A stretch of DNA of 64,000 nucleotides from assembly GCA_017871115.1 (NCBI GenBank), contig JAFCIZ010000001.1, positions 4,879,501-4,943,500 on the forward strand, written 5' to 3'. Made by a program: the position numbers and the translations under genes. Source of the DNA: Cunninghamella blakesleeana (lineage: Eukaryota; Mucoromycota; Mucoromycetes; Mucorales; Cunninghamellaceae). The notes beneath the pieces are model-generated. The model was not told the origin of the DNA. It ran no database searches and worked only from the letters and a program-made list of their open reading frames with translations. Shown here piece by piece: positions 46,601-58,046 of the stretch (the stretch's first letter is position 1; the number at the start of each line of letters is the position of its first letter).

Positions 46601-48152
46601 TTGACTATTTATTATATAAAAGTAATTTTAGTATACAAATAAACAAATGATATATAAAGGACATATAAAAGTATATGGATATATCAATTTCTATTTGTTT
46701 GTGTTTTTATTTATTTATTTATTTGTTTGTTTGTTTATTTATATTTGCCATACTTTAGCTTTAATAGGATGAATAGATTTTGCCACAGGAAGACTTTCAC
46801 CAGTTAAAATGCTTTCTACCAATTCCAATTGATTTACTTCAATCAAACGTAAATCAGCAGGTACTGCACATCCATCTTCTAAAACAACCAAATCGCCAGG
46901 GACTAGTAATTGGGAATCTACTAATTGAAGCTCACCATCACGAATGACTCTAGCTTGAGGAACAGATAAATTCATCAAAGCATTTAACGTTTTGCTAGCT
47001 TTCCATTCTTGGCTAAATCCAATAATTGTATTCAAAACAACCACAATTAATAAGACTGCCATACTGTTGAATTCCTTTTGCCCAGCTTGAATGATAGCAG
47101 CAGCCAATAAGATCAAGACAATAAAATCCGTTAATTGAGTCCATAACATTCTCATGGCACTAGGTTTAGGTGGATCAGGTAATCTGTTGATACCATAGTG
47201 TTCACGTAAAGAAGGAACCATTTTTTCAGATAAACCTTTTTCTTTATCAGTATAAGAATACATGGCTAATATCTTTTCAACAGACCGATCGAAATAAAGT
47301 CTTGGAGGAGGAGGTAAATGTAGTTTGGGGTGATATTGTGGAGGTGGCATTTTGGAATTGGTTTGCTTTTCAATATCAGCAGCTAATGGTGTTTTTAACA
47401 AGGTTTCCATATCTCCATGTTCACTTTCTTTAACAAGATCACGCCAATCAGTGTTATTCGTAAATGATTTCAACAGTTGAATCATAGCAATAGCACCCCT
47501 TTTTTGCTCTTCGGTGCAATAAGAACGGCATCGGTGATGAATTTTTAAATGGTTCCTCAATTCAAAAGTATCACGATTATTAACAGCAGTACGGAATTCT
47601 TCCACTAAAAAAAATATTATTATTGTTAATATGATAGCCCATTTATTATGCTGTATTATTTTAAAAATTATCATAAACAAGTACCTTCTTCTAAAAAATC
47701 ACCAAATAAGAAAAAAGCAGCATCGGCCGCAGTAGTAGGATGTTTGCGTAATAAGTGGCCTTCAGTATGACCAGTATATAATAACAGGCCTTCGCATAAA
47801 CGATTCATTAACGTTTCATCCAAGTAAGGATGGTAGCCCCCTTTGATTCTGAATTCCATGACATATCTTAATCCTTCAAGTACTTCATCAAGAGAAATGG
47901 ATTTGTTTTCCTTTATGTCAAATAAATCATGAACTATATGATAATAGAAATTAATATAAAAAATAAAATTAAGATTTTTAATAAATTTATAAATAAATAT
48001 AATACTTTGATTAACGAAAAGTATATGTATTTACCATGAACTTCAATTTGTTGTTCAATTGATAATTTTCCGTCAGCAAAAGATGTTATATCAATCACAT
48101 TGTGGCCAGTTTCTTTACTATCCAATATAGATTGGTTTTTTTCAATGCTCAT
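43636..48152 (-). CDS. Type II P-type cation ATPase with a long N-terminal extension
   Basis: Ten exons: 48152-48035, 47933-47685, 47604-46754, 46604-46497, 46407-46223, 46144-46061, 45970-45901, 45820-44777, 44682-44511 and 44417-43636, giving 1,220 residues. Core motifs: EKGLSEKMVPSLREHYGIN (cation-ATPase N domain, near residue 255), [17 protein letters not shown] in TM4, [11 protein letters not shown] with Asp554 as phosphate acceptor, [46 protein letters not shown], and TM6 LWANIISDIPPSMAIGVEP. The TM4 PEGL and TM6 N-x-x-x-D residues resemble Ca2+/Mn2+ pumps of the Pmr1/SERCA branch more than Ena Na+ pumps, but overall identity is ambiguous; the transported ion cannot be fixed. The first 250 residues are an unrecognised helical extension far longer than in Pmr1. 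A Ser/Glu-rich insert lies in the N domain. Confidence 0.88.
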
Positions 48153-48620
48153 TAAAATTTAAAATAAAAGTATAGAGAAAAGAAAAGAAAAGAAAGAATT
48201 AAAAAAAAAGCGTGCGAAATTTATAATTTTTTTTTTGTGTGCATATAAAAAAAAATTATTTATAAAAATGTAATCAATGACACAAAACACAAAAACGTGG
48301 GTTCAAGTAGTAATCTATACAAAAAATAGATAATATAGAAATGATATATAAACAATAAAAAAATTTAAAGCCAGCTAAGCTTGATGCAATAATCTTTTTT
48401 TTTATTTTTTTAAAACATGGAAAAGAATCCTCCGTTTTGGTTTTATATTTTAACTAAAAATGGACAATTGAAACTAACCAACCAAATAAATATCTATTCT
48501 TGCTAAAAGCTTGACGATCATTTGATTTAATTAAGTTAATCGTAAGTATATGTTAAACTACAAAAATAAATAATGAAAACTATTTATCGTTTCATTACGT
48601 ATATCTATTAGTATTAATAC
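48153..48620. other. Promoter side of the P-type ATPase gene
   Basis: 468 bp of AT-rich DNA upstream of the ATPase start; no coding exon was seen. A CCAACCAAATA string lies near 48478 but is not a true CCAAT box. Confidence 0.5.
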
Positions 48621-49257
48621 ATGTCTAATTCAATCGTATATGATAAGTTAATAGATAATGATGATTGTCTAGACTTTTATAACGCACATTACTATGCTAA
48701 TGTACCTTTAGAAAAACTGTTAACTAAATATAGATATAAAAAAATCAATTTATCTTGCAAATAATATATGAAATGAAATGATAAAAGTTGATATATTTCC
48801 AACAAGTATTTTTTTAAATATAATTTTTTTATATTTTCCCTCTTTCTTATTATATAAGTAATAGAGTCAGAACAAAAATAGTTGGAAATGCTACAAAGGT
48901 TGAGGTAGATTAAAGTAGGTAGAATTTTTTTATCATGTTTTAATACATTCCAAGTGATTTTTGTGGGGGGTATCCTTATTATTTTTAATTTTGTATTGGA
49001 TTATTAATAATACTCGTTTAATTTTTTTTTAAAAATAATAGAATAAAATAATAATAATAATAACAATAATAACAGTACTAACAGTAATAGCAATAATAGC
49101 AATAATAGTAATAATAGCAATAATAGCAATAATAATGATATACAATTACCTTATGGCATTCATACTGCCCATTTTAGGATTCGATCAAGTATATAAAAAT
49201 TGGTTATGGCCGATGATTTTCAAACTCCACCGATTTTTCAAAAATAAAAAAACTTGA
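48621..49257 (+). CDS. Candidate short three-exon gene with a hydrophobic C-terminal half
   Basis: Proposed exons 48621-48718, 48865-48904 and 49042-49257 join in frame to 117 residues. Exon 1 starts MSNSIVYDKLIDNDDCLDFY and has balanced coding-like composition; exon 2 gives VRTKIVGNATKVE; exon 3 opens with a very hydrophobic Ile/Ala run followed by AFILPILGFDQVYKNWLWP and a basic end. Exon 1 uses a GTTAAC donor, a class also needed in ORC3 and QNG1. The three phases fit without adjustment and exon 3 is open for 72 codons. Caution: the hydrophobic run is one frame of an AAT/AGC repeat, whose other frame is Asn/Ser-rich, so part of exon 3 could be fortuitous. No family was recognised. Arp8 starts 138 bp downstream on the same strand. 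Confidence 0.3.
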
Positions 49258-49395
49258 AAAATTTTATTCTTTTTTTTTTATTTTTATTGCATGTGTTATT
49301 TTTTATAATTTTAAATTAACAGTATATTTTATATATTCTTTCTCTTTTCTTTTATTTTACTGTCCCATTATCAATTTTAATAAATAAATAAATAA

Positions 49396-50703
49396 ATGCC
49401 TGATAGCCAAAATTATCTTAAAAACTTATCTCAAAAAAAATATGCATGGATTGAAGAAGCAACTGCAGCAGCAGCAGCAGATACAACTTCCACAACACCA
49501 CAGAAATCAGCAGATCATACAATCAGCCCAATTAAAAGTAATGCTGAATTAAAAAATAACACAAGTATTCAAATTTCAGAAGGCTCATCAAAACCGTATA
49601 AAAAACCACGCTCTAATAGTAATAACAGCAATAGTAATAGTAATGAAACTGGTACATCAATACCATCTACTCTATTAACAACTGAAGAAGTAATTGAGAA
49701 TCTAAACAATAAAAAAAAATTCCATACACCTTCTTCCATATCTCAACCAAACTTTAAATATACCACTTTTCCAATCAAAGGTTATACTATTTTACCAACG
49801 AGAAATATTACAAGTACCTTTGTTAAATCGGATACTACATTTGTAAAAGGTCATAAATCTGGAGACGAAGCTATTTGCCCCCAAGTAAAAACAAAATAAA
49901 ATAAAATATATTACAATAAAAATGAATCATATTAGTAATAGCAATAATAATGATAATAATAATTTATATATATTGTATAGGCAGAAGAAGAATGGCATGA
50001 TACAATCATTATTCATCCGGGATCACGTAACCTTCGTATTGGTTTGGCATCAGAGGCGTACCCTATTACAGTGCCACATGTTATTGGACGATACATTCAT
50101 AAAAAAAATCAAGAAAACAATAATAATAGTAGCAACAGTAATTATAAAGATAATCATTCATCCACTAAAGAAAAAGAGGAAGAAGAAAATCGTAATATGG
50201 AAATAGATGATGATAATGAGCCTGACGATGGAGCAAATTCAAAGAATCAACAATATTATGATGCTTTAAAAGAAATGAAAAGTGAATTAACTTGGAGAAT
50301 GAAAAATGCAAAACGTAGAACATTACCTAATGCAGATCATCAGGTCGTTAGTTTTAATAGTCAAGCACCTATGGAGACAATTTTAGATCACAATGATCCT
50401 TATCGTGTAGAATGGATTGATATCAAAAATGAAGCTATAAAAGAAGATGTCTTTATAGGCGATAAGGCTTTACGATTACCTATCAATAAGAATAGTGATG
50501 AGGGATTTCGATTATTTTGGCCATGGAAAAATGGGACTTTAAATCATGATGAATATACTTCTATACAAGCTGTTTTAGGTGATTTACAAACTATTTGGAC
50601 AAGTGTAATTCATAATGAATTAGGCGTAGAAGATAAATCTTTTGAGGTATACATATATATTCATGCATAGAATCTAAAACTTGCTATTTAAATTAATTAA
50701 TAA

Positions 50704-50734
<31 letters not shown>

Positions 50735-52105
50735 TACTATTTTATAGAATTACAACGCAGTATTAGTTGTTCCTGATTTATTTAAACGTAGCTATATATC
50801 TGATTTGATGACTATGATGTTGCAGCAAATGAAATTTAGAGGCATTTTTGTACAACAGGTAAAATTATTAAAAATATAATCAGTGAAAATATAATATATA
50901 TATATATAAATGGATATATCCTGAAACAGTATTAAAAATACTTGTAAATTATTTATAGTCATCTAGTTGTGCAACCTTTGGGGCTGGAGCATCAAGTGCA
51001 TGTGTAGTAGATATTGGTGCACAAACAACAACCATCGCATGTGTGGATGAAGGGGTTCCTATAGTAGATTCTAGAATGGCGATTAATGTTGGCGGTGATG
51101 ATATTACAAGAACATTTGCTTCCTTTTTAATAGATAATCAATTTCCTTATACTGATTTAAATTTATCAAGGCACTATGATTGGAGACTAATCGAAAGTTT
51201 AAAAGAAAAATGGTGTACAATGAATGAGGCAGAAATTAGTGTTCAAGTGTATGATTTTTTCGTACGAGCTCCTTATCAGCATACATACAAATATCAATGT
51301 AAAGTATACGATGAAGTGTTTTTGGCACCTTTATGTTTAGTTATACCTTCTATTTTAGAAGACAAACAAGATGATATGCATGATCATCAAGATTTAGATG
51401 GATTTAATAGAAATGGCGTTATCGATGATATCACTGAAGATTCAAATGTAATACATATATAAATATAAATATACATACAAAAATATAATATACGATATAT
51501 TGTTCCCATGCTTATTTATTTATTTTATTTTATTTTTAATATTTATTTACAAGACGACACAAAATGTAAATACAAATTCAATATCAGTCTTATCAAATTC
51601 AGCAGCAAAATCAAAGACACCTTCACAAGTAGCAACACCTATGAATGAAGGGACAGAAACGAATGCAGCCAATGAGACAACATCATTAATATCCATTTCA
51701 TCTTTCATCAACAAAAATAAAAAAGGCAGCAAAAACAATAAGAACTATAAATATTATCCCATTGATATTGCTATAGCCCAAAGTATTCAATTAGCAGCCG
51801 GAAATTCAGATGATAGACTTAAAAGATTTTTTACCAATATTATTCTTGTTGGTGCAGGAGGTAAAATAAGCAATTTTGATAGAGTATTGGAGGATCGATT
51901 ACTTTCTACAGTCATTGCAAGATCCTCTATGATAGAAAATGTAGAAGTCTTACCAGCTCCTCGAGAATTGGACCCTCAATTATTGGTATGGAAAGGTGCT
52001 TCGGTATTATGCAAATTGGATGTTGCTAAAGATATGTGGATTGGTGAACCTGAATGGAATGAAATTGGTTCTCGATTATTAAAAGATCGTTCTATGTTAT
52101 TCTAA
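49396..52105 (+). CDS. ARP8: Actin-related protein 8, INO80 chromatin-remodelling complex subunit
   Basis: Nuclear actin-like protein that binds nucleosomes as part of INO80. Exons 49396-49884, 49981-50646, 50748-50858, 50959-51447 and 51554-52105 all keep phase 0 and give 768 residues. The N-terminal 150 residues are low complexity, rich in Ser, Asn and Thr. Actin-fold landmarks: IIIHPGSRNLRIGLASEAYP (first phosphate-loop equivalent), AVLVVPDLFKRSYI, ATFGAGASSACVVDIGAQTT (second phosphate loop), SRMAINVGGDDITRTFASFL, NIILVGAGGKISNFDRVLED, and the C-terminal DPQLLVWKGASVLCKLD with WIGEPEWNEIGSR, all characteristic of Arp8. Insertions with Asn/Asp/Glu runs lie between subdomains, as in other Arp8 proteins. 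Complete, with a clear stop. Confidence 0.93.
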
Positions 52106-52266
52106 AAAAGACTTTTCAGGTGACGTTACTCCTTTTTATTAAATATATTTTCCCTATGAATTTTTTTTCGTCTTTCTTCCTCTTTTTCTCTTCTTTTTTT
52201 TTCTTGAAATAAAAAATTACACTCTCTAATAACTTCTGTATATAAGAATATATTTATTACCAAACC

Positions 52267-52528
52267 ATGATAAATCATTACATTTATAAACCATTTGAAG
52301 GTGATATGTTATTTTATACAACTGGATTAACTGGTTTATTCCTACTATTGTTAGATCGATTACTTAATTCAAAAAAAGATGATAGCTATTCAAACTTTAG
52401 TTGTATCATAATTATTTCTATTTTTTTATTACTATCAGTATTATTATTATTGTAAGTATTATATATATTTATATATTTATATCTGTTTGTACAGTTTATT
52501 AAAGTTTATCTATTTCTTTAGTATGTAA
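52267..52528 (+). CDS. Candidate small two-helix membrane protein
   Basis: An ORF of 62 codons from 52267 starting MINHYIYKPFEGDMLFYTTG. It has two hydrophobic segments (FYTTGLTGLFLLLL and CIIIISIFLLLSVLLL) separated by a short charged loop, DRLLNSKKDDS. A perfect GTAAGT donor at 52452 and an acceptor TTCTTTAG ending at 52521 would add only a two-residue tail (63 residues); unspliced it ends at 52455. Size and topology resemble small ER membrane-complex subunits such as those of oligosaccharyl- or GPI-transferases, but no motif supports a specific one. It lies 160 bp after ARP8 on the same strand. It could still be a chance ORF in T-rich DNA. Confidence 0.35.
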
Positions 52529-52912
52529 ATAATGATAGTTTCAATGACTTTGTCTTGTATATACACCTCTTTTTTTAATAATCTGACAGGCTATTTTGAA
52601 ATTTCGCACGGTTCTTGGCTCACATGACCCTTTGTCAACCTTTCTTAAAATAATAATAAAGAATCTTCTTATTTATTATTAAAATGCTATTTCTATATGA
52701 TTTGAACAGTGTGATACTATTTTTTAAAATATATTAGACTATAAATATAGTATAGAGAATAATTATTTTTGCATAAGGTTTTTTTATTTACAAAATGAAT
52801 ACCATTGGTTGAGAGAGTCCCAATTTGGGAAAACTATTGTTTTAAAACGCCGGTTTTTTTTTACTTCGTTCTCTCGCCTTCAACCTATTTTCTTTTTTTC
52901 AACTTTTAAAAT
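52529..52912. other. Promoter region of the kinesin-like gene
   Basis: 384 bp with an ATTGGTTGA box at 52804-52812 and a T/C-rich tract before the ATG at 52913. No coding exon was seen. Confidence 0.5.
52804..52812 (+). promoter_or_regulatory. CCAAT-type box upstream of the kinesin-like gene
   Basis: ATTGGTTGA about 100 bp upstream of the start. It is identical to the boxes upstream of exportin-7 and the mitochondrial carrier. Confidence 0.4.
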
Positions 52913-53119
52913 ATGCTTGTTACACCTTTAAAAGTATTTGCTTCTATATATCAGGTACCTAGTTCAACCTTCAATAAGCATACTCATCGTTTGCTCATTG
53001 AAGAAAAGGAATATAATCATTCATCAATAAAGGTCGAATTTATCTCGGGTAACTTTTTATAGCTTAAGCATGTAACAAGATCAGTATATATATATTTATC
53101 GATATATTAATAAATAGCC

Positions 53120-53155
<36 letters not shown>

Positions 53156-55565
53156 AGACAATCTTTCAATTCTCGCCTCAAAGTAAATAAATAAAAATAA
53201 AATAAATATAAAATAACAGCCATTAGTTTCACTTAAATAATCAGTTATAATTAAATAATAGCGAATATACGTTTAATGATTGTCAAAAAGTTAAAGAAGG
53301 TCAAAAAAAAGTCTATGTAGATCAAATTGAACGCCTTGTGGACAAAGTATTCCTAGGTAAAACACTTTTATAAGTAGCAATGTGTAAACTTCATTTTTTT
53401 TAGTAACATGGAACAAATATATATTAATATATATAAACATATATTTTAGGATACGATAGTGCTGGTATATTTATTAGTGCAGAGTAAGTACGATAACGAC
53501 ACTAAAAAAAATGACAAAATGAATATATATATACCCTTATGATTACTATATTATATATATTATGGTCATTATTGTATTTATAGAGAAAACAGTATGAATG
53601 AACAGTACTTGGATTTAACAGAATCATTACTTAACACAATTAACAAATCTTGGGAAATAAAAAATCAACAACGAAAAATAGATAGTTTACCACCTATTAA
53701 AATGGAAGGAGGGTAAGATCAATTAAAATGATCATTATATTATCTATGATACATTAATCGATTTACTAAACTTATTTTTTTTATTTTTATTTTTTAAAAA
53801 ATATAGTGTATTTGAATTTATAGATGAATATTGTATCGATTATATCAATGGCCGACAAATGAAAAGTAATAGGATACATACATACATATGTATATTTACA
53901 TAACAAGAAAAAAAAAAAGTTCAACTTTTAAAAATTTCAATTGAAATAACATCTAGTTTTCATTTTATTCTAGGTGATTATATGACTGGAAATGATCTAC
54001 TGCCATACCTTCACGCAATGCCTAATACCAATGAATTATATCGCTGTATTCAGTCCATTCCTAGAACATCACCAACTATTTTATATCTCTATTTCACTGA
54101 CAATAAAACGTTTTATTCTCGTTTAGCTTGGATTTCTTTCCCTTCACCTTTTTCTAAAACATCTTCATATAATCAAACGTTCTCATCACTTAATTATATC
54201 ATTCAAGCTTATCTTAAAAACGACTATGAAGGCATTATAGATACACATGCTTATATTATGCAACGTATGATACTGAATTGTTTCCTTGGTCATTATAATA
54301 CAATGATCTTTTCACATTACAATGTAGGTAAAAGTAACATTTATAGTAGTAATATTAATAATAATTTATATAATGGGCCAAATAATTCATTTCTCTTTTC
54401 TTTAAAATATGATATTGTTTATCTTTATAGGAATATACAACAAATGATAATTTAGATTCAATAATGCAATCGCTTCAATTTACCTCAGAATTTAAAAAAA
54501 TTATCTGCAAAGTAAACCCAGATCAACCACCCAAAATGAATACATACAGCGCAATATATGATGTAAATAAAATATTTGAAAAGAATATAAATATATAAAT
54601 ATACAAATATAGATATTAATATACTAAGATATAATCATTTTTATTATTATTATAGGCATATGGAAATCACGAAAAGGAGGACTTGAATGAAAAACAAAGT
54701 CAATTAGAATTTTATAAAAAGAATTTTTTAACTTCAACAAAGGATATCGAGGAACAAGAAAAAATAGATTATAGTTTAACTATGGATATTGAAATTGTAA
54801 TATATATATATAAAAATCACTATAAATACTAAATATATAATTAATTTAATTTGTTTCCTTTCTTTATTTTTTTTTAGTTAAAGTATAAAAATGATGTCAA
54901 CCGTCAGCGTATAGCTGGAGAAAAAGCAATGGAAAAATGGGAGTTGGCTAAATTTAAAAACGAAATTCGAGAATACAAAATTGCACTTAGTAATTTATAC
55001 ACATCTATTTTATTTTGTATTATTCTTTGTATTATATGTATTAATTAATTTATTATTATTATTATTATTCAAATAGTTCAAGCAACTACAGCCCGCGAAT
55101 CTTATTCGTTTACCCAGCAAGATTTAGAGCTTTTATTAGATATGGATAATGTATGTCAAAAATACCATAAACTATATTAATTACTGTATTTTTATTTAAT
55201 TATTATAAATATTATTTCTTTTATATATATTTATACTTTAAAAATATCAGGAAACCATAGAAAGCTTACAACAAGATAATGAATATAGCAGGGCGTTAGC
55301 GGCAAAATTAGAAAACGAACTAACAACAATTATCACAAAATTGACTGATGTACGGTCAATGAACGAAGAAGAAACAAGAAATTATGAATACTCTATGAAT
55401 CAATTACAACAGAAATATTCTGTAAAAGAAAATGAGTATATATCCAAGTTATCTACTTTTCAACAAGAGATAAAAGCGCTTGAAAATGAGGCACAACAAT
55501 TACGACAAAAAAATAGATTATTGGCGATGGGCATGTTTAAAGTTTCTTTAGATAGTATTTTATAA
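52913..55565 (+). CDS. Divergent kinesin-like protein without a P-loop (probable pseudo-motor), coiled-coil tail
   Basis: Twelve exons (52913-53048, 53158-53182, 53262-53356, 53450-53483, 53584-53712, 53807-53865, 53974-54323, 54431-54562, 54656-54796, 54878-54989, 55077-55150, 55251-55565) give 533 residues. The first 330 residues track a kinesin motor in order. NEYTFNDCQ resembles the FxFD strand, and VYVDQIERLVDKVFLGYDSA the region leading to the P-loop. SLNYIIQAYL and ILNCFLGHYNTMIFSHYN resemble the SLxxLxxVIxAL and LxDSLGGNxxTxMIAxxSP segments. SIMQSLQFTSEFKKI resembles TLxxLxFAxRAKxI. The ATP site is absent: where GQTGSGKT is expected the protein has GIFISAEENSMN, and SSRSH and DLAGSE equivalents cannot be found. 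The C-terminal 170 residues are coiled coil. Nucleotide hydrolysis is therefore unlikely. It may act as a scaffold, as proposed for yeast Smy1; the subfamily is unresolved. Confidence 0.7.
53119..53154. repeat. ATT microsatellite in intron 1 of the kinesin-like gene
   Basis: About 12 ATT units directly before the 3' splice site of intron 1. Confidence 0.85.
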
Positions 55566-55873
55566 TGAACAAAAATTTAGATCGCTTTTTTATATACACT
55601 AATACTTTATATACGTATATATATACATATACATTTATACATTTGTATATATCATCCTAAAAAGAATAAATTTATTTTATCTTCATTATATAACAGAAAT
55701 AATAATAATAATAACTATACAGATAAAACAGAAACGTAAAACAAGGTGAATTATGTTGTCTATGAATATGGTGATTGAGTAGTTATATAAATATATAAAA
55801 TATTATTGTACGAGTTATTTGGTGTATGTAAAAATAGGGAAGAAAAAAAAAACCCGATAATATCATTTTATGT
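55566..55873. other. Convergent spacer
   Basis: 308-bp shared 3' flank of the kinesin-like and TIM10 genes, AT-rich, with no coding exon seen. Confidence 0.6.
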
Positions 55874-56279
55874 TTATTTTGGCATTTGTTGTTGACCCAT
55901 ATTTTGTTGCATTTTTACGCCAACTTTAGTATAAACGTCAACGAATTTGGCTACACATCTATCAATGCATACAGCTTCACCTTGAGTTAAATCATTTTGA
56001 GCGTATTCTTTTGAAATACATTTAGTATAGCATGATTCAGCAATGCTATTATATGTATATATATATATATATACGAGAAGGAATAAAGAATAAAAAGTTT
56101 GATAAATGAATATATTTTTTTTCTATTAAATAGTAATATATATTTATACACATGTTTATTAACATTATTTACCGATTAAATAATTCAGTAACCATTTCAA
56201 GTTCATGCTCAGCCATAGCAATATTTTGAGGATTGACAGCTTGACTTTGTTGCATTCCACCACCACCAAAGAATGACAT
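55874..56279 (-). CDS. TIM10: Small TIM chaperone Tim10
   Basis: Intermembrane-space chaperone that, with Tim9, escorts carrier proteins from TOM to TIM22 across the mitochondrial intermembrane space. Exons 56279-56173 and 56045-55874 give 92 residues, the normal size. The twin CX3C signature is present: CYTKC and CIDRC, separated by 16 residues (ISKEYAQNDLTQGEAV). The N-terminal helix ends AEHELEMVTELFNR and the C-terminal helix is VAKFVDVYTKVGVKM, ending in a Gln-rich tail. The segment LTQGEAVCIDRCVAKF is more like Tim10 than Tim9. No presequence is present, as expected for MIA-pathway substrates. One of its clients would be carriers such as the one encoded at 2427-3967. Confidence 0.95.
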
Positions 56280-58046
56280 TTTTGCTTATATTTTTATTAA
56301 AGTAAAAAAAAATAATAGGAAAAGAAAAAATTAAGCCGCAAGGGCTAATTTTACTTTTTATTCTTGTGTGTATATATAAGCTCCGAACACTCTTTTATCG
56401 AAAAAATGGTCACAGTATTTTTTTATTATTATGCTATTTTAATGACTTTAGTGTATTTCCATTGTCGTTTAATAAACACAAATATGATTTTTTTTAAAAA
56501 AAAAACATACGCGAATCATAAGCTTATTTTCAAGTTTACTATATATATCCCACTGTTTTTGGTGTAGATAGCCTATTACGAATTATATTTTAAAATAAAT
56601 ACATGGAACTCGATAAGGTGCATGAAAAAAGGAAGATATCGGTATTTAAAATAATTCTGGACTTGCATATTATGCTAGGAGTACAGAGTCTTTCATTTTA
56701 TTTCTTTAAAAATATAAAAAAAGTTATTACCATGATATTAATCACTATTATAGATATATAATGTATATATACTTTTATCATTCATAAAACTGACATTTTT
56801 TAACTAAAAAAATAAAAGTATTATCCTTGATTTTCATTTTTTCAAATTTGAAATAACATACATTGCTCTCTATATCCTTATTTACTCTAAGTATTTGATC
56901 TTAGGTGAATTATTTTAAAAACATACGTAAGAAACCCTAGGTTATAAATAATTGAACAATGTAACTTTTACATTTATCTGATAACAAAAATTGAAAAGTC
57001 CAATCCACTACTACATACGAATAATAGTGGGGTTATTTTTTTGTTCATTGTATTTATTCGATTTATTTAAACTTAAATTGTGCTCTTTGCTTTTATTATT
57101 TAATTTATTTTAGAACGTTACTGAAAAGGATAAAATCATTTTAGTATTTATATATGATATGACATGATACCATCTTTTTGAATCACATGCATCATTTGAT
57201 TATCAAACATGAACACACATCTCCGTCTAAAATCCTTGCTATTATATACTAATTCTTTCCTTTGTATTAAAAAAATTAAAAAACAAAGACACCTCTATCA
57301 TTTTTATTACAAATAAAACCATCATTTAGGGATACTTATTTTTCAGATTAATAGTTAATATTAAAGTTTATTATTAGATTTATATATATATATATATATA
57401 TATATAGTCCATTAGACTATTTTCTTGTATTAATCAAAAATAAAATTCATTAATATTACGTCATAAATCTAAGTGATATAGGTTGATAGAAAAATATCTA
57501 CTTTATGCGATGCTGTAATTATTTCTTTACACTCATTATTGAATATTTTAGATTTGTTTAGATTGTTTATTTAATGTTTTGAGTAGCATTATCATCGTCA
57601 TAATGTGTATATAATTTTTCTAAGAGAAGTTTATATTATTAAAAACGAGAGAAGAAATAAAAAGAAAGAAACCGCGAAAAAAAAACGCGTTAATTTTTTA
57701 GCCTAGAAGAAAAAAAGCTGTGCTTATATCAAAGATATAGGCTTTCCATATATAGAATACTTGGTCAAAGCACTTTTTTTTGTGTGTTACTAAGGAAGGG
57801 AATAGCATATGTGAATAACTTAAAAAAAATTTTTTTTTATTATTATTTATGTGATTATAAAAAAGTATATTTTCATATGAAAATAAGAGTGAAATGAAAG
57901 AAAAAGGGTATAAGAATATTAATTATTAGCATTAATTTTTTAATTTTTTTTGAAATTATTAAATAGATAAAATATATATACATAAAATAATAATAATAAG
58001 ATTAATTATATATGTACTTGAAAATAAAATAATATAAAAGAAATGA
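56280..58046. other. Intergenic, nothing supported
   Basis: About 1.8 kb of AT-rich DNA between TIM10 and the methyltransferase gene's 3' end. It holds a TA microsatellite near 57382-57405. A 67-codon frame at 56364 is Phe/Tyr-rich, starts in a T-rich tract and lacks support. Confidence 0.55.

Noticed and set aside
49075..49196. Asn/Ser-rich reading frame ending YGIHTAHFRIRSSI
   Set aside because: A TAA blocks this frame at its start and no AG gives access to it, so the Ile/Ala frame was preferred in the candidate gene. Both may be chance.
56364..56567. 67-codon frame upstream of TIM10
   Set aside because: Phe/Tyr/Ile-rich, starts in a T-rich tract, and no family or splice support.
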